Shown here one piece after another: positions 16,261 to 25,119 of a stretch of DNA of 64,000 bases. The first letter of the stretch is position 1. Each line of letters opens with the position of its first letter. The notes beneath the pieces are model-generated. The model worked only from the letters and a program-made list of their open reading frames with translations. It had not been told where the DNA came from and made no database searches. Position numbers and translations under genes: made by a program. The DNA comes from Enterocloster aldenensis (lineage in GTDB: Bacteria; Bacillota; Clostridia; Lachnospirales; Lachnospiraceae). The DNA is taken from positions 1,291,074 to 1,355,073 of the forward strand of contig NZ_QVEX01000001.1 of NCBI RefSeq assembly GCF_003434055.1. Reading direction: 5' to 3'.

Positions 16261-16737
16261 TCATTGAAAATGATAGACCATGATATACTCTTCCTCATTT
16301 TCATCAACAATTTCAAATCCTACTTTCTTATACATCCCTACCGCATAATTTGCTTTTTGTACTGCAAGTGAGGTTTGTTCATATCCTCTTTGTTTTAATA
16401 AACAGAGCATTTCTTTCATTAAAGCAGTTCCTATCCCTAGTCCCCGGTATTCTTTATACAAGGAAATAGCAAACGAAGGGGTTGCATCATTTACATGTCC
16501 ATAATCATTCATAATACGGACCCAGACAGCTCCGACCACCTTCGAATCAACTTCTGCCACCAAACCTATATCATCTTTTTTCTCCCCAAAATCCGTTAAA
16601 TACACCTGCAATTCAGGCTGCTTCGTGATTGATTCCGGCGGGGCGGCCATGCCTTCAGGCACAAATATAGCTTCATACAAGAAATGTTCAAGCAGGCCAT
16701 ATTCTTCTTGTAATATTTCTCTGATTATATAGTCCAT
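16261..16737 (-). CDS. GNAT-family N-acetyltransferase
   Basis: A 158-residue GNAT protein. It starts MDYIIREILQEEYGLLEHFLYEAIF, has the acetyl-CoA loop SLYKEYRGLGIGTALMKEML and ends with VGMYKKVGFEIVDENEEEYIMVYHF, a family-typical C-terminus. The acceptor is unknown; the FVPEG and YEAIF segments resemble the group of Firmicutes GNATs with small-molecule targets. GGAGG lies seven bases before the ATG. A second GNAT gene follows upstream on the same strand. Both are AT-richer than the genes to the left and mark the beginning of the accessory region. Confidence 0.85.
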   Translation of the reverse strand: MDYIIREILQEEYGLLEHFLYEAIFVPEGMAAPPESITKQPELQVYLTDFGEKKDDIGLVAEVDSKVVGAVWVRIMNDYGHVNDATPSFAISLYKEYRGLGIGTALMKEMLCLLKQRGYEQTSLAVQKANYAVGMYKKVGFEIVDENEEEYIMVYHFQ

Positions 16738-16831
16738 GGATACCTCCGGTTTATGAAAGTATATTTATCAATCGGCTTTCATTCCACACATATCAGTACC
16801 TCCTTCTTATCGGCCTCCAATGAATTGCATA

Positions 16832-17326
16832 CTATCTTACGCGATAAATATATCGGATTTCACGCACATCTTTTCCTCCGATGTTATCATATAAATAGTC
16901 ATCAGTTCCCGAAAATCCTTCTTTTTCATAAAATCTTCTTGCCCTCAGGTTTTCCTCAAGTACCCACAAATAAATATTTCTATAACCCATTTTCATCAAT
17001 TCGGCAACCACTGACTGAAAAAGAACCTTACCAACACCTCTGCCCATATAATCCGGTAGTAAGTAAATGGAAATAATTTCTCCCCATCCACTAAATTGAT
17101 TTAACCGTGATTCACAAAAACTACTTGTGCCCACAATGTTTCCATTGTCAACGCAAACCAGCGTACTCCAATTGGGGTTTTCTAAATTTGTAACCCAACG
17201 GCCCTCTGGAATCGACTCAAGATAATCCTGTGGAATTATACCTTTATATGTATATTTCCAACTTTCTTCATATATCCTACTGATTGCAGTCCTGTCATCC
17301 GTAGGTATAATATACCGGATTTCCAC
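16832..17326 (-). CDS. GNAT-family N-acetyltransferase
   Basis: A 164-residue GNAT protein. The acetyl-CoA loop is LLPDYMGRGVGKVLF, followed by a strand YRNIYLWVLEENLRARRFYEKEGF, which is family-typical. I place the start at the GTG at 17326, with AGAGG eight bases upstream; the GTG at 17335 lies right on that site. It is close to the other GNAT gene but 95 bases away, and similarity between them is only at the family level. The target is unknown. Confidence 0.83.
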   Translation of the reverse strand: MEIRYIIPTDDRTAISRIYEESWKYTYKGIIPQDYLESIPEGRWVTNLENPNWSTLVCVDNGNIVGTSSFCESRLNQFSGWGEIISIYLLPDYMGRGVGKVLFQSVVAELMKMGYRNIYLWVLEENLRARRFYEKEGFSGTDDYLYDNIGGKDVREIRYIYRVR

Positions 17327-17511
17327 TTTGTCCACCTCTGCAGCTTTCTATATTTTCTCTATAGCCAGTTTACTGCACTTAGGATAAAACGTCCATAATT
17401 AGGATACCGTTGCTTTACCAACTGCTTATTTATGAGTGACACTTCCGTTTGGCTGCGGTATCTGATTTTCTATCTATAACGTCTTGACTGTTGGCTTAGT
17501 TGTAAATTATC

Positions 17512-17589
17512 CTATTGCAATATTATGTATACTTTGTTTTTGGCTTCTGAAAGAATTCTTTTAATTTGCTCATAAAATTGTTGTTCCAT
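17512..17589 (-). pseudogene. remnant of a DUF1016-family N-terminus
   Basis: A 25-codon frame starting MEQQFYEQIKRILSEAKNKVY and then stopping. This closely resembles the first residues of DUF1016/PDDEXK-type nuclease-family proteins (FY-x-I-x-x-I-L-x-x-A-R-N-x-x-Y), a second subfamily besides the intact DUF1016 gene at 18570. The rest of the protein is missing. It shows that at least one other DUF1016 gene once stood here. Confidence 0.55.
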
Positions 17590-17886
17590 GGCTTCTCCTT
17601 TTATGAAACTCCATCTTTATGCATTGTATAAGACATGATAAACCTTCTAAAAATAAATCGCATAATGGAAACAATCTTCTTTATTTTCCAAAAACATACA
17701 ATTATATTCCTCTTTTTTTAACCTATAGGACTATATAGGAGTTTTTGATAAGCCAAGGAGTAAGTCTTCTTGTAACAATTGTCATAGTATAACTCTTACA
17801 TTCTTGATATATTCGCTTCGTTTTATCTCTCCATTTATATTCCTTCACCTCTAACAGGCTATTAGCGATTGATTATTTTTAATATT

Positions 17887-18237
17887 TTAAGGAATTGGAT
17901 ATAATATACTCCAGTTAATATCAGGATTTAAAAAATTTTCTGAAAGTGTTTCATCAATCTCAGATAACCACGCACAAAAAAAATCTTGCCGGATTAAAGG
18001 ATACAACATTTTCAATATTTTCTGTCCATGGCAATCTGGATAATTTATCTTTAAACTTCCCTAAAGTTTCACTTTTTCATCTCATCCCTTATCTTCTAAA
18101 TAGGCATTCATCCACGCTGAATTAACACTTTCATATATTGCTTCTGTTGTAGGAAGGCCAAACAGCAAAATTCTTAGTACGGCATGAGTCTGTTCCAATT
18201 GCTTTTTCAAGTCATGCTCCAACAGGCTCTGGTTCAT
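17887..18237 (-). pseudogene. decayed gene with frameshifts, family not recognised
   Basis: From 18237 a frame reads MNQSLLEHDLKKQLEQTHA and continues through FGLPTTEAIYESVNSAWMNAYLED to a TGA. In other frames downstream there is coherent protein-like sequence (SRLPWTENIENVVSFNPARF, then CAWLSEIDETLSENFLN) ending at a TAA at 17887-17889. The two halves meet at an eight-T run, the likely site of a frameshift. Similar remnants continue upstream to about 18540 in several frames. I cannot name the family. The region is a decayed, AT-rich protein gene or two. Confidence 0.5.
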
Positions 18238-18569
18238 TACAATAATATATAAATCCTTCTAATGTTGTCATTTTCTATCTCTTCATAAACATCATGTCAA
18301 TTTTCTGATACAGTAAAAATTTATCATATTTTCGTTTTCACCAATTTCTAAAGAAGCGCTTTTTGCATATAACCCATATCCTACGTCCACTGTTCGTAGA
18401 ACTTGACCAACTGTATCTCCCTAATACACTTAAATACTTTCCTTTTCAGCACCCTAATCTGGTCAGCAATTTCACAATACAGGTCGCCATATCCCGTAGA
18501 CTCTTTGTCTGCCAAGCAGATACCATGAATGAGTCATATTTTTCCGAAGGGTTTCCACAAAATCTTAAT

Positions 18570-19595
18570 CTATTCACTTTCAAAGATTCGCAGTCTCTTT
18601 GCTATCTCTTCTGGTTCCGGCAGCATTGCTTTCATATCTTCAGGCAATATATTACTTAACCGATAGGTCGCTATTCCAATCGGCACATTCGCTTGTTTCA
18701 AAGCATACTCTACATAAGTCTTATCCTTACTTTTACAAATAATAATGCCAATGGATGGATTCTCATCCGGTAATTTTACCTGTTCATCTAATGCTGTCAG
18801 ATATAACTGCATCTTGCCGGCATATTCCGCTTCGAATTCACCTATTTTCAGTTCTATGGCCACCAGACTTTTTAACCTTCTATGGAAAAGCAGCAAATCA
18901 ATGTATAAGTCTCTGCTCCCCACCACTAAATGATACTGATTTCCAATGAATGCAAAATCGCCACCCAATTCAATCAAAAATGCCCTAATATTGTTTACCA
19001 GTTGTATTTCCAATTCATGTTCTGAATACTCAGGAGATAGTTCGGCAAAATCAAAAGTGTACTCATCCTTTATCGCCAACTTTGCCTGCGCTCTTCGCTC
19101 CTTAGGCAAGGTCAAATTAAAATTAGTCTGATTCAGCAAATACTTTTCATAGGTTTGGGCTTCCACAAAATTTGTCAGTACCCGTTTCGTCCAGCCATAT
19201 CGTTTCGTCATTTGGATATAAAATTCTCTTTGCAGATTATCTTTGCATTTTTCCATGATGATTATATTGTTGCTCCAATTAATTTCCCGCACCAGTGGTG
19301 CGAGTTTTTCCGAATCACGATATGTCAGATAAAAGTTACGCATTCTCCAGAGATTGGCGGCCGAATAACCTTTGGCTCCTGGAAATTCCTTCTGTAATTC
19401 CTTTGATAATACCTGTACAATGGATTTTCCCCATCCATTTTCTTTCTGCTGTTTATAAATTTCCTCCCCTATTTCCCAATAAAGATTTATCGTTTCAGCG
19501 TTAACCGTTTGCAAAACGCGGTATTGTTTTTTCTGTATTAATTCTTTCAGTTCATTAATAAAAGGTTCATAACCTACAATTTCCTGCTTTTCCAT
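18570..19595 (-). CDS. DUF1016-family PDDEXK-type nuclease-like protein
   Basis: A 341-residue protein of the DUF1016 family, which has an N-terminal helical domain and a C-terminal PDDEXK nuclease-like fold. Seen are INLYWEIGEEI, GYSAANLWRMRNFYLTY, LAPLVREINWSNNI, IMEKCKDNLQREFYI, KRYGWTKRVL and the nuclease-like part FAFIGNQY, DLLLFHRRLKSLVAIELKIGEF (a D then E-x-K active-site pattern) and GIIICKSK. Such proteins are often found in mobile or defence regions; activity is not well established. The ATG at 19595 has TGGAG six bases upstream; the frame continues to a GTG at 19616. Length is normal, and it is AT-rich. Confidence 0.82.
   Translation of the reverse strand: MEKQEIVGYEPFINELKELIQKKQYRVLQTVNAETINLYWEIGEEIYKQQKENGWGKSIVQVLSKELQKEFPGAKGYSAANLWRMRNFYLTYRDSEKLAPLVREINWSNNIIIMEKCKDNLQREFYIQMTKRYGWTKRVLTNFVEAQTYEKYLLNQTNFNLTLPKERRAQAKLAIKDEYTFDFAELSPEYSEHELEIQLVNNIRAFLIELGGDFAFIGNQYHLVVGSRDLYIDLLLFHRRLKSLVAIELKIGEFEAEYAGKMQLYLTALDEQVKLPDENPSIGIIICKSKDKTYVEYALKQANVPIGIATYRLSNILPEDMKAMLPEPEEIAKRLRIFESE
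19288..19308. repeat. 21-bp palindrome-containing repeat, copy inside the DUF1016 gene
   Basis: CGCACCAGTGGTGCG with a following AGTTTT is an odd-length palindrome (7-bp arms, one central base). It codes for part of the conserved LAPLVRE motif of the DUF1016 protein. The identical 21 bases recur upstream of the gene at 19612. Confidence 0.85.
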
Positions 19596-19611
19596 ATACT
19601 TCTCCATTTCT

Positions 19612-19632
19612 CGCACCAGTGGTGCGAGTTTT
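19612..19632. repeat. 21-bp palindrome-containing repeat, copy upstream of the DUF1016 gene
   Basis: An exact copy of the 21 bases at 19288-19308, on the same strand, 324 bp away. It lies 16 bases before the DUF1016 start codon, so in the mRNA it would form a hairpin immediately 5' of the ribosome site. Read in the DUF1016 frame it gives KLAPLVREMEKYM, ahead of the true start. Confidence 0.85.
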
Positions 19633-19810
19633 ATTTTTTAATCAATATTCAAGTCCTTTCGCTGTCATTTTCACATAAACTTTATATCTGATTTTTGATT
19701 ATCCCTATAAATATTACACTTTCAAGCTTTTCGAAGTATAGAAAAACACTCATTTTACCACGAATATACCACGATTAAACGAGCCTTGATATGACGATAA
19801 AATAGCACTA

Positions 19811-19846
19811 AAAAGACACCATTGACACATTGAAGTGGTGTCTTTT
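19811..19846 (-). terminator. intrinsic terminator of the HTH-membrane regulator gene
   Basis: AAAAGACACCA at 19811-19821 pairs with TGGTGTCTTTT at 19836-19846, an 11-bp stem with A and T flanks. It lies 55 bases beyond the stop of the regulator gene at 19901 and can act in both directions. Confidence 0.85.
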
Positions 19847-19900
19847 ATTAATAAGCAGTCAATCCTAAGACTAACTGCTTTTGCAAAATAAAGGTAATCA

Positions 19901-20515
19901 CTATTTTGTTTGTTTCTTTAGAATAATATAGCTTGCAATCACAACTACAAAGAATACTAACACGAAAACTAAAGTATGAAATATTCCTATCGGATAAGGT
20001 GCAATCCACCCTTCTAGTTTGAAAACCAATCCTGAAATATATCCTGTAATCATAGAAATAGGCATAAAAGCAACTCCGATTATATTAAGCCAATTTACAT
20101 AAAAGGGGGATTTTTCTTCCGATAGTATTCTCGCTATAAAATATCCAACAATCCCTATAGCTTGAATAATCATTGAACCCCAAACTGCTTCCATTGTTTG
20201 TTCTGCATACCAATTACCAAATGCACAAAACAGCCCAATAGCAACAAAAGCTGTTGATGATATATAAAGTACCTTACTCGTAAGCTCTTTATTTTTTTGT
20301 TCTTTGTCTGCTACTGGTTCAATTCCCTTTAGGATATAGTCAGTTGTTACTCCAAAAAAATCACTCATTATAATTATTTTTTCTAAGTCAGGCGTACTTT
20401 GTTCACTTTCCCATTTGGAAACGGCCTGCCTTGAAACTCCAACTTTATCCGCAAGTTCCTCTTGTGATATTCCTTTTGATTTCCTTAAATATTGTATTCT
20501 GTCTGCCATATTCAT
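19901..20515 (-). CDS. XRE-family HTH regulator with C-terminal membrane helices
   Basis: A 204-residue protein with an N-terminal Cro/CI helix-turn-helix (KGISQEELADKVGVSRQAVSKWE, residues 12-34) and, after about residue 80, four hydrophobic segments (LYISSTAFVAIGLFC, MIIQAIGIVGYFIAR, IIGVAFMPISMITGY, TLVFVLVFFVVVIASYIIL). Membrane-tethered XRE regulators of this form occur in many Firmicutes. Its role in the element is unclear; it may be cargo or a control gene. AAAGGAG precedes the ATG. A strong terminator follows. Confidence 0.82.
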   Translation of the reverse strand: MNMADRIQYLRKSKGISQEELADKVGVSRQAVSKWESEQSTPDLEKIIIMSDFFGVTTDYILKGIEPVADKEQKNKELTSKVLYISSTAFVAIGLFCAFGNWYAEQTMEAVWGSMIIQAIGIVGYFIARILSEEKSPFYVNWLNIIGVAFMPISMITGYISGLVFKLEGWIAPYPIGIFHTLVFVLVFFVVVIASYIILKKQTK

Positions 20516-20792
20516 TAGCTAACACTCCTTTCTTTCATGGTGTAATTTTAGCAATATTATCAGTTGCATAGCCACCATTTAGATATGGAAATATGTCAAC
20601 TGGCAGTTGCAATGATGTTTTTTGACAAATCAGCAGAATATTCTTGCTTATAACGTAATTTAAACATATCCATATTATAACAGTTCCATATATCCGCCAC
20701 AACAAAAATCAGCACACCCCCCCTTGACATTTTTCTGTCTTGAAAAATACACACTTTTTCTTTCTTCCTCTTGATTACCAACCACAGAAAAG

Positions 20793-20855
20793 AAAAAGCC
20801 CTGTCAAGAGCCTTGCCACCATTGGTGGTGCTTTGCACTCTTTACTGGGCTTTTT
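20793..20855. terminator. long hairpin terminator
   Basis: AAAAAGCCC at 20793 pairs with GGGCTTTTT ending at 20855, with an inner hairpin (GCCACCATTGGTGGTGC) and further pairing between. It ends the minus-strand HTH gene at 20886. The T and A flanks let it work in both directions. The rest of 20516-20885 holds the upstream region of the membrane-regulator gene and no convincing gene. Confidence 0.8.
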
Positions 20856-20885
20856 GTTTGCTGTATCTTTCATTCAAGAGGAAAA

Positions 20886-21557
20886 TTAAAGACCTCTGTT
20901 CCATTTCTCTTTCAGATAATCTTCATAGTCCGTTTCATCAAAATCTAACTGTGGCGAAGTGTCGGGAATGTTATTTCTGCTGTCTATGTCCGCAAGTTGA
21001 CGGAATATCCAGTCATCATAAGGGTCATGGTATTTATACTCTTTGGGCTGTTCTCTGTATCGGTCTAACCCTCGCATTTCCTTATGTACTTTCATCATGC
21101 GTTCTATTTTTTGACGTTGTATCAACTGCTTGATTTCCATAAGTTCTTCTAACTCCGTAACCTCATTGGTAATGTAGTTATGGATATACTGTATGAGTTT
21201 GGTTTCCATGTAAAATCTGCATTCTTTTTCATCATTGAAAAATTCATTTTCAGACAGATAATCTAAGGAAACATTGAAGTCCTGTTCCCGTTTGATAATA
21301 TCCATGATATATGGTTCGGTGTGGTCAATATACTTCCATTCTCCTGATAATAATTCATTGGGCGTTACTCCCAGCACGTCCATTATCTTTTCTAATGTGT
21401 CAAAGGTAGGATAATTCACACCCCGTTCAATCTTGGAAAGGCTCTGCATATTGATACCGATTTTATCCGCAAGTTCCTGTTGTTTCATTCCTCTGTGTTT
21501 TCTTATGGTCTGTATATTCTCTCCTAAGAAACTGATTTTCTTTTCATAATGTTCCAT
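20886..21557 (-). CDS. XRE-family HTH regulator of the mobile element
   Basis: A 223-residue protein with a helix-turn-helix near residues 18-40 (MKQQELADKIGINMQSLSKIERG) and a long acidic, helical C-terminal part of unknown fold that ends DYLKEKWNRGL. Regulators of this shape are found next to MobT relaxase genes in integrative mobilizable elements and small Tn916 relatives, where they are thought to control excision or transfer genes. It is divergent from the relaxase gene, across the putative oriT. The long hairpin terminator follows it. Confidence 0.82.
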   Translation of the reverse strand: MEHYEKKISFLGENIQTIRKHRGMKQQELADKIGINMQSLSKIERGVNYPTFDTLEKIMDVLGVTPNELLSGEWKYIDHTEPYIMDIIKREQDFNVSLDYLSENEFFNDEKECRFYMETKLIQYIHNYITNEVTELEELMEIKQLIQRQKIERMMKVHKEMRGLDRYREQPKEYKYHDPYDDWIFRQLADIDSRNNIPDTSPQLDFDETDYEDYLKEKWNRGL

Positions 21558-21811
21558 AACTTAGTATAACCGCTCCTTTCGTTGCTTTTCTCGGTGTTTA
21601 TAAGCATATCATACTTAATATTTATCAAAAAGTCAATCAAAACTTCTTGACAAGTAATTCTAATGGCGTTATTATCGTATTAGATAGGGTGATTAAGCAC
21701 GCTAGGGTCAATCACACGCTTGAGTAAGCATAGAAAAGATGTATTTTCATTTTGATAGCATGAATAAGCATGGACTATCAGACCGAAAATAAGGTTTCTG
21801 ACTGGGGCTGT

Positions 21812-21950
21812 TCCGTTTAGCCACGAGTCTTACAAGGCTCGTGAGCGTTAAGAACGGATCAGACACAGGAAGAAAGGGAACGCCTTTAGGCGTTCATAAA
21901 GGGCGTATATGTAACACCGCCCTGCGTATACATGTCATAGTACCTAGAAA
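21812..21950. other. candidate oriT / inverted-repeat region upstream of the relaxase gene
   Basis: Three inverted repeats follow one another: TCCGTT...AACGGA enclosing CACGAG...CTCGTG (21812-21858), GAACGCC...GGCGTTC (21878-21895) and GGGCG...CGCCC (21901-21922). They fill the non-coding space between the divergent HTH gene and the relaxase gene, where the origin of transfer lies in elements with MobT relaxases. The nick site was not identified. Confidence 0.5.
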
Positions 21951-21952
21951 CT

Positions 21953-23113
21953 GTGATAAATAAAGGAAAAAACACGATTTTTACCCGCAAAAAACGGGGC
22001 ATACGAAAGGAGCAATGCACTATAACTACACACAAAAATTTATCCGTTAAGATTGATTACATCAGCATTGTATTTGATACTGCAACCACTGAAGATGTAA
22101 TCATGCACATTTTAGGTTTACCGACTGATATTTTCAATGTCTATCCGGCAAGCATTAAATACAAAACCTATCAAGCACGCTGGCAGATTGGAGATATTTA
22201 TGTATCGGGGGACGCAAGAAAAACAGAGGATAACCCACAAGGGTTAGGCTGTTATCTTGTTATGACTGGCAGAGGGTGTGATGATATTTTCCGTATTCTC
22301 GACAGTAGGAATTATACCTTTGGTGATATGTTCCGACGCTGTGAGCGAAGATACGGACTGGATAACTTCCATTTCACAAGACTTGATATTGCCATTGATG
22401 ATAAGAACGAAAAGCCATTCTTTACCATAGAGCAGATAAAGAAGAAATGCGAAAAAGAGGAATTTATTTCTAATAGTGAGGGCTACCACTTTGACGAAAG
22501 CAAGTTTGATGATTTCGACACCGCAAAGACTGTTTATATCGGTGCTGGAAAATCGGGATTGTCCTATCGCTTTTATGATAAGGATAAGGAAGTCTGTTCA
22601 AAACATAATAAGACGCTTGAGGAAGTCGGCAGTTGGAAACGGACAGAAATGCAACTGCGTGATGATAAGGCTCATGCTTTTGCCATGACATTCAATGACA
22701 GACCGCTGGAACTTGGAGAACTGGCTTTCGGGCTATTGGCAAACAACCTACGCTTTGTCGTACCAAACAGAAACGAAAGTAATAAGAGCAGGTGGAAAAC
22801 TTGTCGGTTTTGGGAACGCTTTTTAGGGGCTGTGGAAGTCTTAAAACTGCAAGTACCAAAACAGCAAAATTCCCTTGAAGAAACACAGCAATGGCTCACA
22901 GAGGGTGGCGTGATTTCCGCTGTCAAAAGTTTTTACTTCTTGGAAGAACATGACGCATTAGGTGGACTGGAAAAAGTGGGAACTATGCTTGATAAGGCAA
23001 GATACAGCAATTCCCTTTCCAGTAAATTAACCGCTCATTTACAGAGGATAAACCGCACCGACCTTATTCCCTATATCCAGTATGACACGAAACATGGGAA
23101 AGGGGGTATCTGA
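21953..23113 (+). CDS. MobT/Rep_trans-family relaxase (replication initiation factor)
   Basis: A 386-residue protein of the replication initiation factor family (Rep_trans; Orf20 of Tn916 and MobT of mobilizable elements). Seen are [26 protein letters not shown] (a D-x-A-x-D metal or catalytic area), [32 protein letters not shown] and [13 protein letters not shown]. These enzymes nick the element at oriT and stay attached through a tyrosine, allowing transfer or rolling-circle replication. The frame opens with GTG at 21953; a nearer start is possible since similarity is strongest after about residue 25. It overlaps xis by one base (TGATG), implying coupled expression. Confidence 0.88.
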   Translation: MINKGKNTIFTRKKRGIRKEQCTITTHKNLSVKIDYISIVFDTATTEDVIMHILGLPTDIFNVYPASIKYKTYQARWQIGDIYVSGDARKTEDNPQGLGCYLVMTGRGCDDIFRILDSRNYTFGDMFRRCERRYGLDNFHFTRLDIAIDDKNEKPFFTIEQIKKKCEKEEFISNSEGYHFDESKFDDFDTAKTVYIGAGKSGLSYRFYDKDKEVCSKHNKTLEEVGSWKRTEMQLRDDKAHAFAMTFNDRPLELGELAFGLLANNLRFVVPNRNESNKSRWKTCRFWERFLGAVEVLKLQVPKQQNSLEETQQWLTEGGVISAVKSFYFLEEHDALGGLEKVGTMLDKARYSNSLSSKLTAHLQRINRTDLIPYIQYDTKHGKGGI

Positions 23114-23316
23114 TGAATAACAACGATATTCCTGTATGGGAAAAATACACCCTTACCATTGAAGAAGCGTCAAGGTATTTCCGTATCGGAGAAAACAAGT
23201 TAAGACGATTGGCAGAGGAAAACAAGGACGCTGGCTGGTTCATTATGAATGGCAACCGCATACAGATTAAACGCCGACAATTTGAACAGGTCATTGACAA
23301 ATTGAACGCAATCTAA
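23113..23316 (+). CDS. xis: Tn916-type excisionase (Xis)
   Basis: A 67-residue protein that resembles Xis of Tn916: [30 protein letters not shown] is the winged-helix DNA-binding segment, and the basic tail ([15 protein letters not shown]) is typical. Xis bends DNA at the element ends and steers Int towards excision. It overlaps the relaxase gene by one base, and a 78-base gap with an inverted repeat (GAGCCTTG...CAAGGCTC, 23328-23370) separates it from int. Confidence 0.92.
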   Translation: MNNNDIPVWEKYTLTIEEASRYFRIGENKLRRLAEENKDAGWFIMNGNRIQIKRRQFEQVIDKLNAI

Positions 23317-23394
23317 TGCAAATGAGCCTTGTATGTGTTATGATGAACACAAGTCATATCAAGGCTCTTTCCAACAAGGAAAGGAGCAGACACC

Positions 23395-24588
23395 ATGAAA
23401 GAAAAAAGACGGGATAACAAAGGTCGTATCCTGCATACTGGAGAGAGCCAACGAACAGACGGGAAATACTTATATAAATATGTAGACGCATTTGGAAACA
23501 CAAAATATGTGTATGCTTGGAGATTGACACCCACAGACCCGACACCAAAGGGAAAACGGGAAAAACCCTCACTTCGAGAACTGGAACAGCAGATAAGACG
23601 AGATATTGAGGACGGTATCGACAGCACAGGCAAGAAAATGACGCTTTGCCAACTTTATGCCAAACAGAACGCACAAAGGGCAAATGTGAAGAAAAGCACA
23701 CAGAAACAACGGGAACAACTCATGCGGTTATTGAAAGAGGACAAATTAGGTGCTAGGAGCATTGATACAATCAAGCCCTCTGACGCTAAAGAATGGGCGT
23801 TACGCATGAAAGACAAAGGCTTTTCCTATAACACTATTAACAACCATAAACGCTCGTTAAAAGCGTCATTCTATATCGCCATACAAGACGATTGTGTAAG
23901 GAAAAACCCTTTTAATTTCAAGTTAAGTGAAATCATAGAAAATGATACCAAAGAGAAAGTAGCATTGACAGAGGAACAGGAACAAGCCTTACTGTCATTC
24001 ATCAAGACGGATAACGTGTATCACAAGTATTATGATGATGTGCTGATACTGTTAAAGACAGGACTTCGTATCTCGGAACTGTGCGGACTGACAGTAGCCG
24101 ATATTGATTTCAAGAATGAGGTTGTGGTTATCGACCACCAGTTATTAAAGAGCAAGGAACAGGGCTATTATATTGAAACGCCTAAGACAAAAAGCGGAAT
24201 AAGGCAAGTGCCATTAAGCAGAGAAACGATACAGGCATTTCAACGGGTCATAAGGAAACGCACAAAAGGGAAACTGATAGAGATAGACGGATACAAAGAT
24301 TTTCTGTTCGTCAATCCGAAAGGCAATCCTAAAGTTGCGATTGATTACAACGCCTTATTTGTCCGTATGGTAAAGAAATATAACAAACACCACAAGGATA
24401 ACCCCTTGCCACATATCACACCACATACGCTACGCCATACGTTCTGCACAAGACTGGCAAGCAAGAACATGAACCCGAAAGATTTACAGTATATCATGGG
24501 ACATTCAAACATCAGTATCACAATGAACTGGTATGCTCATGCGTCCATAGATACCGCAAAATCAGAGGTTCAGCGTCTAATCGCATAA
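23395..24588 (+). CDS. int: Tn916-type tyrosine integrase (Int)
   Basis: A 397-residue tyrosine recombinase close to Int of Tn916 in plan and in many words: the N-terminal arm-binding domain (KRRDNKGRILHTGESQ, YLYKYVDAFGNTKYVY), a SAM-like core-binding domain (MTLCQLYAKQNAQR, SIDTIKPSDAKEWALRM), and the catalytic domain with R (TGLRISELCGL), H-x-x-R (HTLRHTFCTRLA), H (MGHSNISITM) and the tyrosine in NWYAHAS. All catalytic residues are present. It integrates and excises the element. GGAAAGGAG precedes the ATG. A hairpin terminator follows at 24674. Confidence 0.94.
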   Translation: MKEKRRDNKGRILHTGESQRTDGKYLYKYVDAFGNTKYVYAWRLTPTDPTPKGKREKPSLRELEQQIRRDIEDGIDSTGKKMTLCQLYAKQNAQRANVKKSTQKQREQLMRLLKEDKLGARSIDTIKPSDAKEWALRMKDKGFSYNTINNHKRSLKASFYIAIQDDCVRKNPFNFKLSEIIENDTKEKVALTEEQEQALLSFIKTDNVYHKYYDDVLILLKTGLRISELCGLTVADIDFKNEVVVIDHQLLKSKEQGYYIETPKTKSGIRQVPLSRETIQAFQRVIRKRTKGKLIEIDGYKDFLFVNPKGNPKVAIDYNALFVRMVKKYNKHHKDNPLPHITPHTLRHTFCTRLASKNMNPKDLQYIMGHSNISITMNWYAHASIDTAKSEVQRLIA

Positions 24589-24673
24589 GAAGTATTTACC
24601 ACGATTTTAACCACGCTTGATAGCGAAAATATAAGAAGATAGACCTAGATATGTGAGGTTTACCACAAAAGCA

Positions 24674-24715
24674 AAATGCCCGTAGAGCCTATAAAATAAG
24701 GCTTTGCGGACATTT
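24674..24715 (+). terminator. hairpin after the integrase gene
   Basis: AAATG-CCCG-AGCCT pairs with AGGCT-CGG-CATTT around an ATAAAAT loop, 86 bases after the int stop. It has small mismatches and a short T run. The remaining sequence to 24930 is AT-rich with no gene; it probably contains the right element end. Confidence 0.65.
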
Positions 24716-25119
24716 AAGAAGATATAAAAAGATAGTCAAAAAGACATATATGATTTAACATAAATATTGTATCACATATAACCCTAAACATCATTACTTA
24801 CAATAAAGGTTTCTGCCACGTTTATTCATTTAATGTCTTATAATTCATACGGAGTTTTAATCCGCAACTGGGGCTAAATCATTTAATTTTCAACAGTCAC
24901 GATGGTATTATTCTCCAAGACTTGAACAGCACCTCTCTCATACCGCCTTACGATTCCTCAGTGACAGCTCTCGCTGATATCACGTTTTTTCTCCTGCACC
25001 TGCTACTGAATATGATAATATGCTTCTCGCTCCTGCTTCCCAGTGTGCCTGATATTGTCACACTTTCCATTCGTATTTTCACTTTTCCTGAAATATTTTT
25101 GCTAGAATACAGACTGCAA

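Larger units (their letters stand above)
19700..24780 (+). mobile_element. Tn916-related integrative mobilizable element (about 5 kb)
   Basis: A compact element: two HTH regulator genes on the minus strand, a region of inverted repeats placed as for an oriT, a MobT/Rep_trans relaxase gene, a Tn916-type excisionase and a Tn916-type integrase on the plus strand. No conjugation (type IV secretion) genes are present, so it would need a helper to move. Both ends carry TTTACCACGA-like repeats (19754-19775 and 24596-24618), like arm-binding sites. Exact ends could not be fixed; a shared ATAAATATT (19707-19715 and 24760-24768) is a weak candidate for the joint. Confidence 0.7.

Noticed and set aside
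20596..20838. 80-codon minus-strand frame in the mobile element
   Set aside because: It runs through the terminator hairpin and the upstream region of the HTH gene, and has no family similarity.
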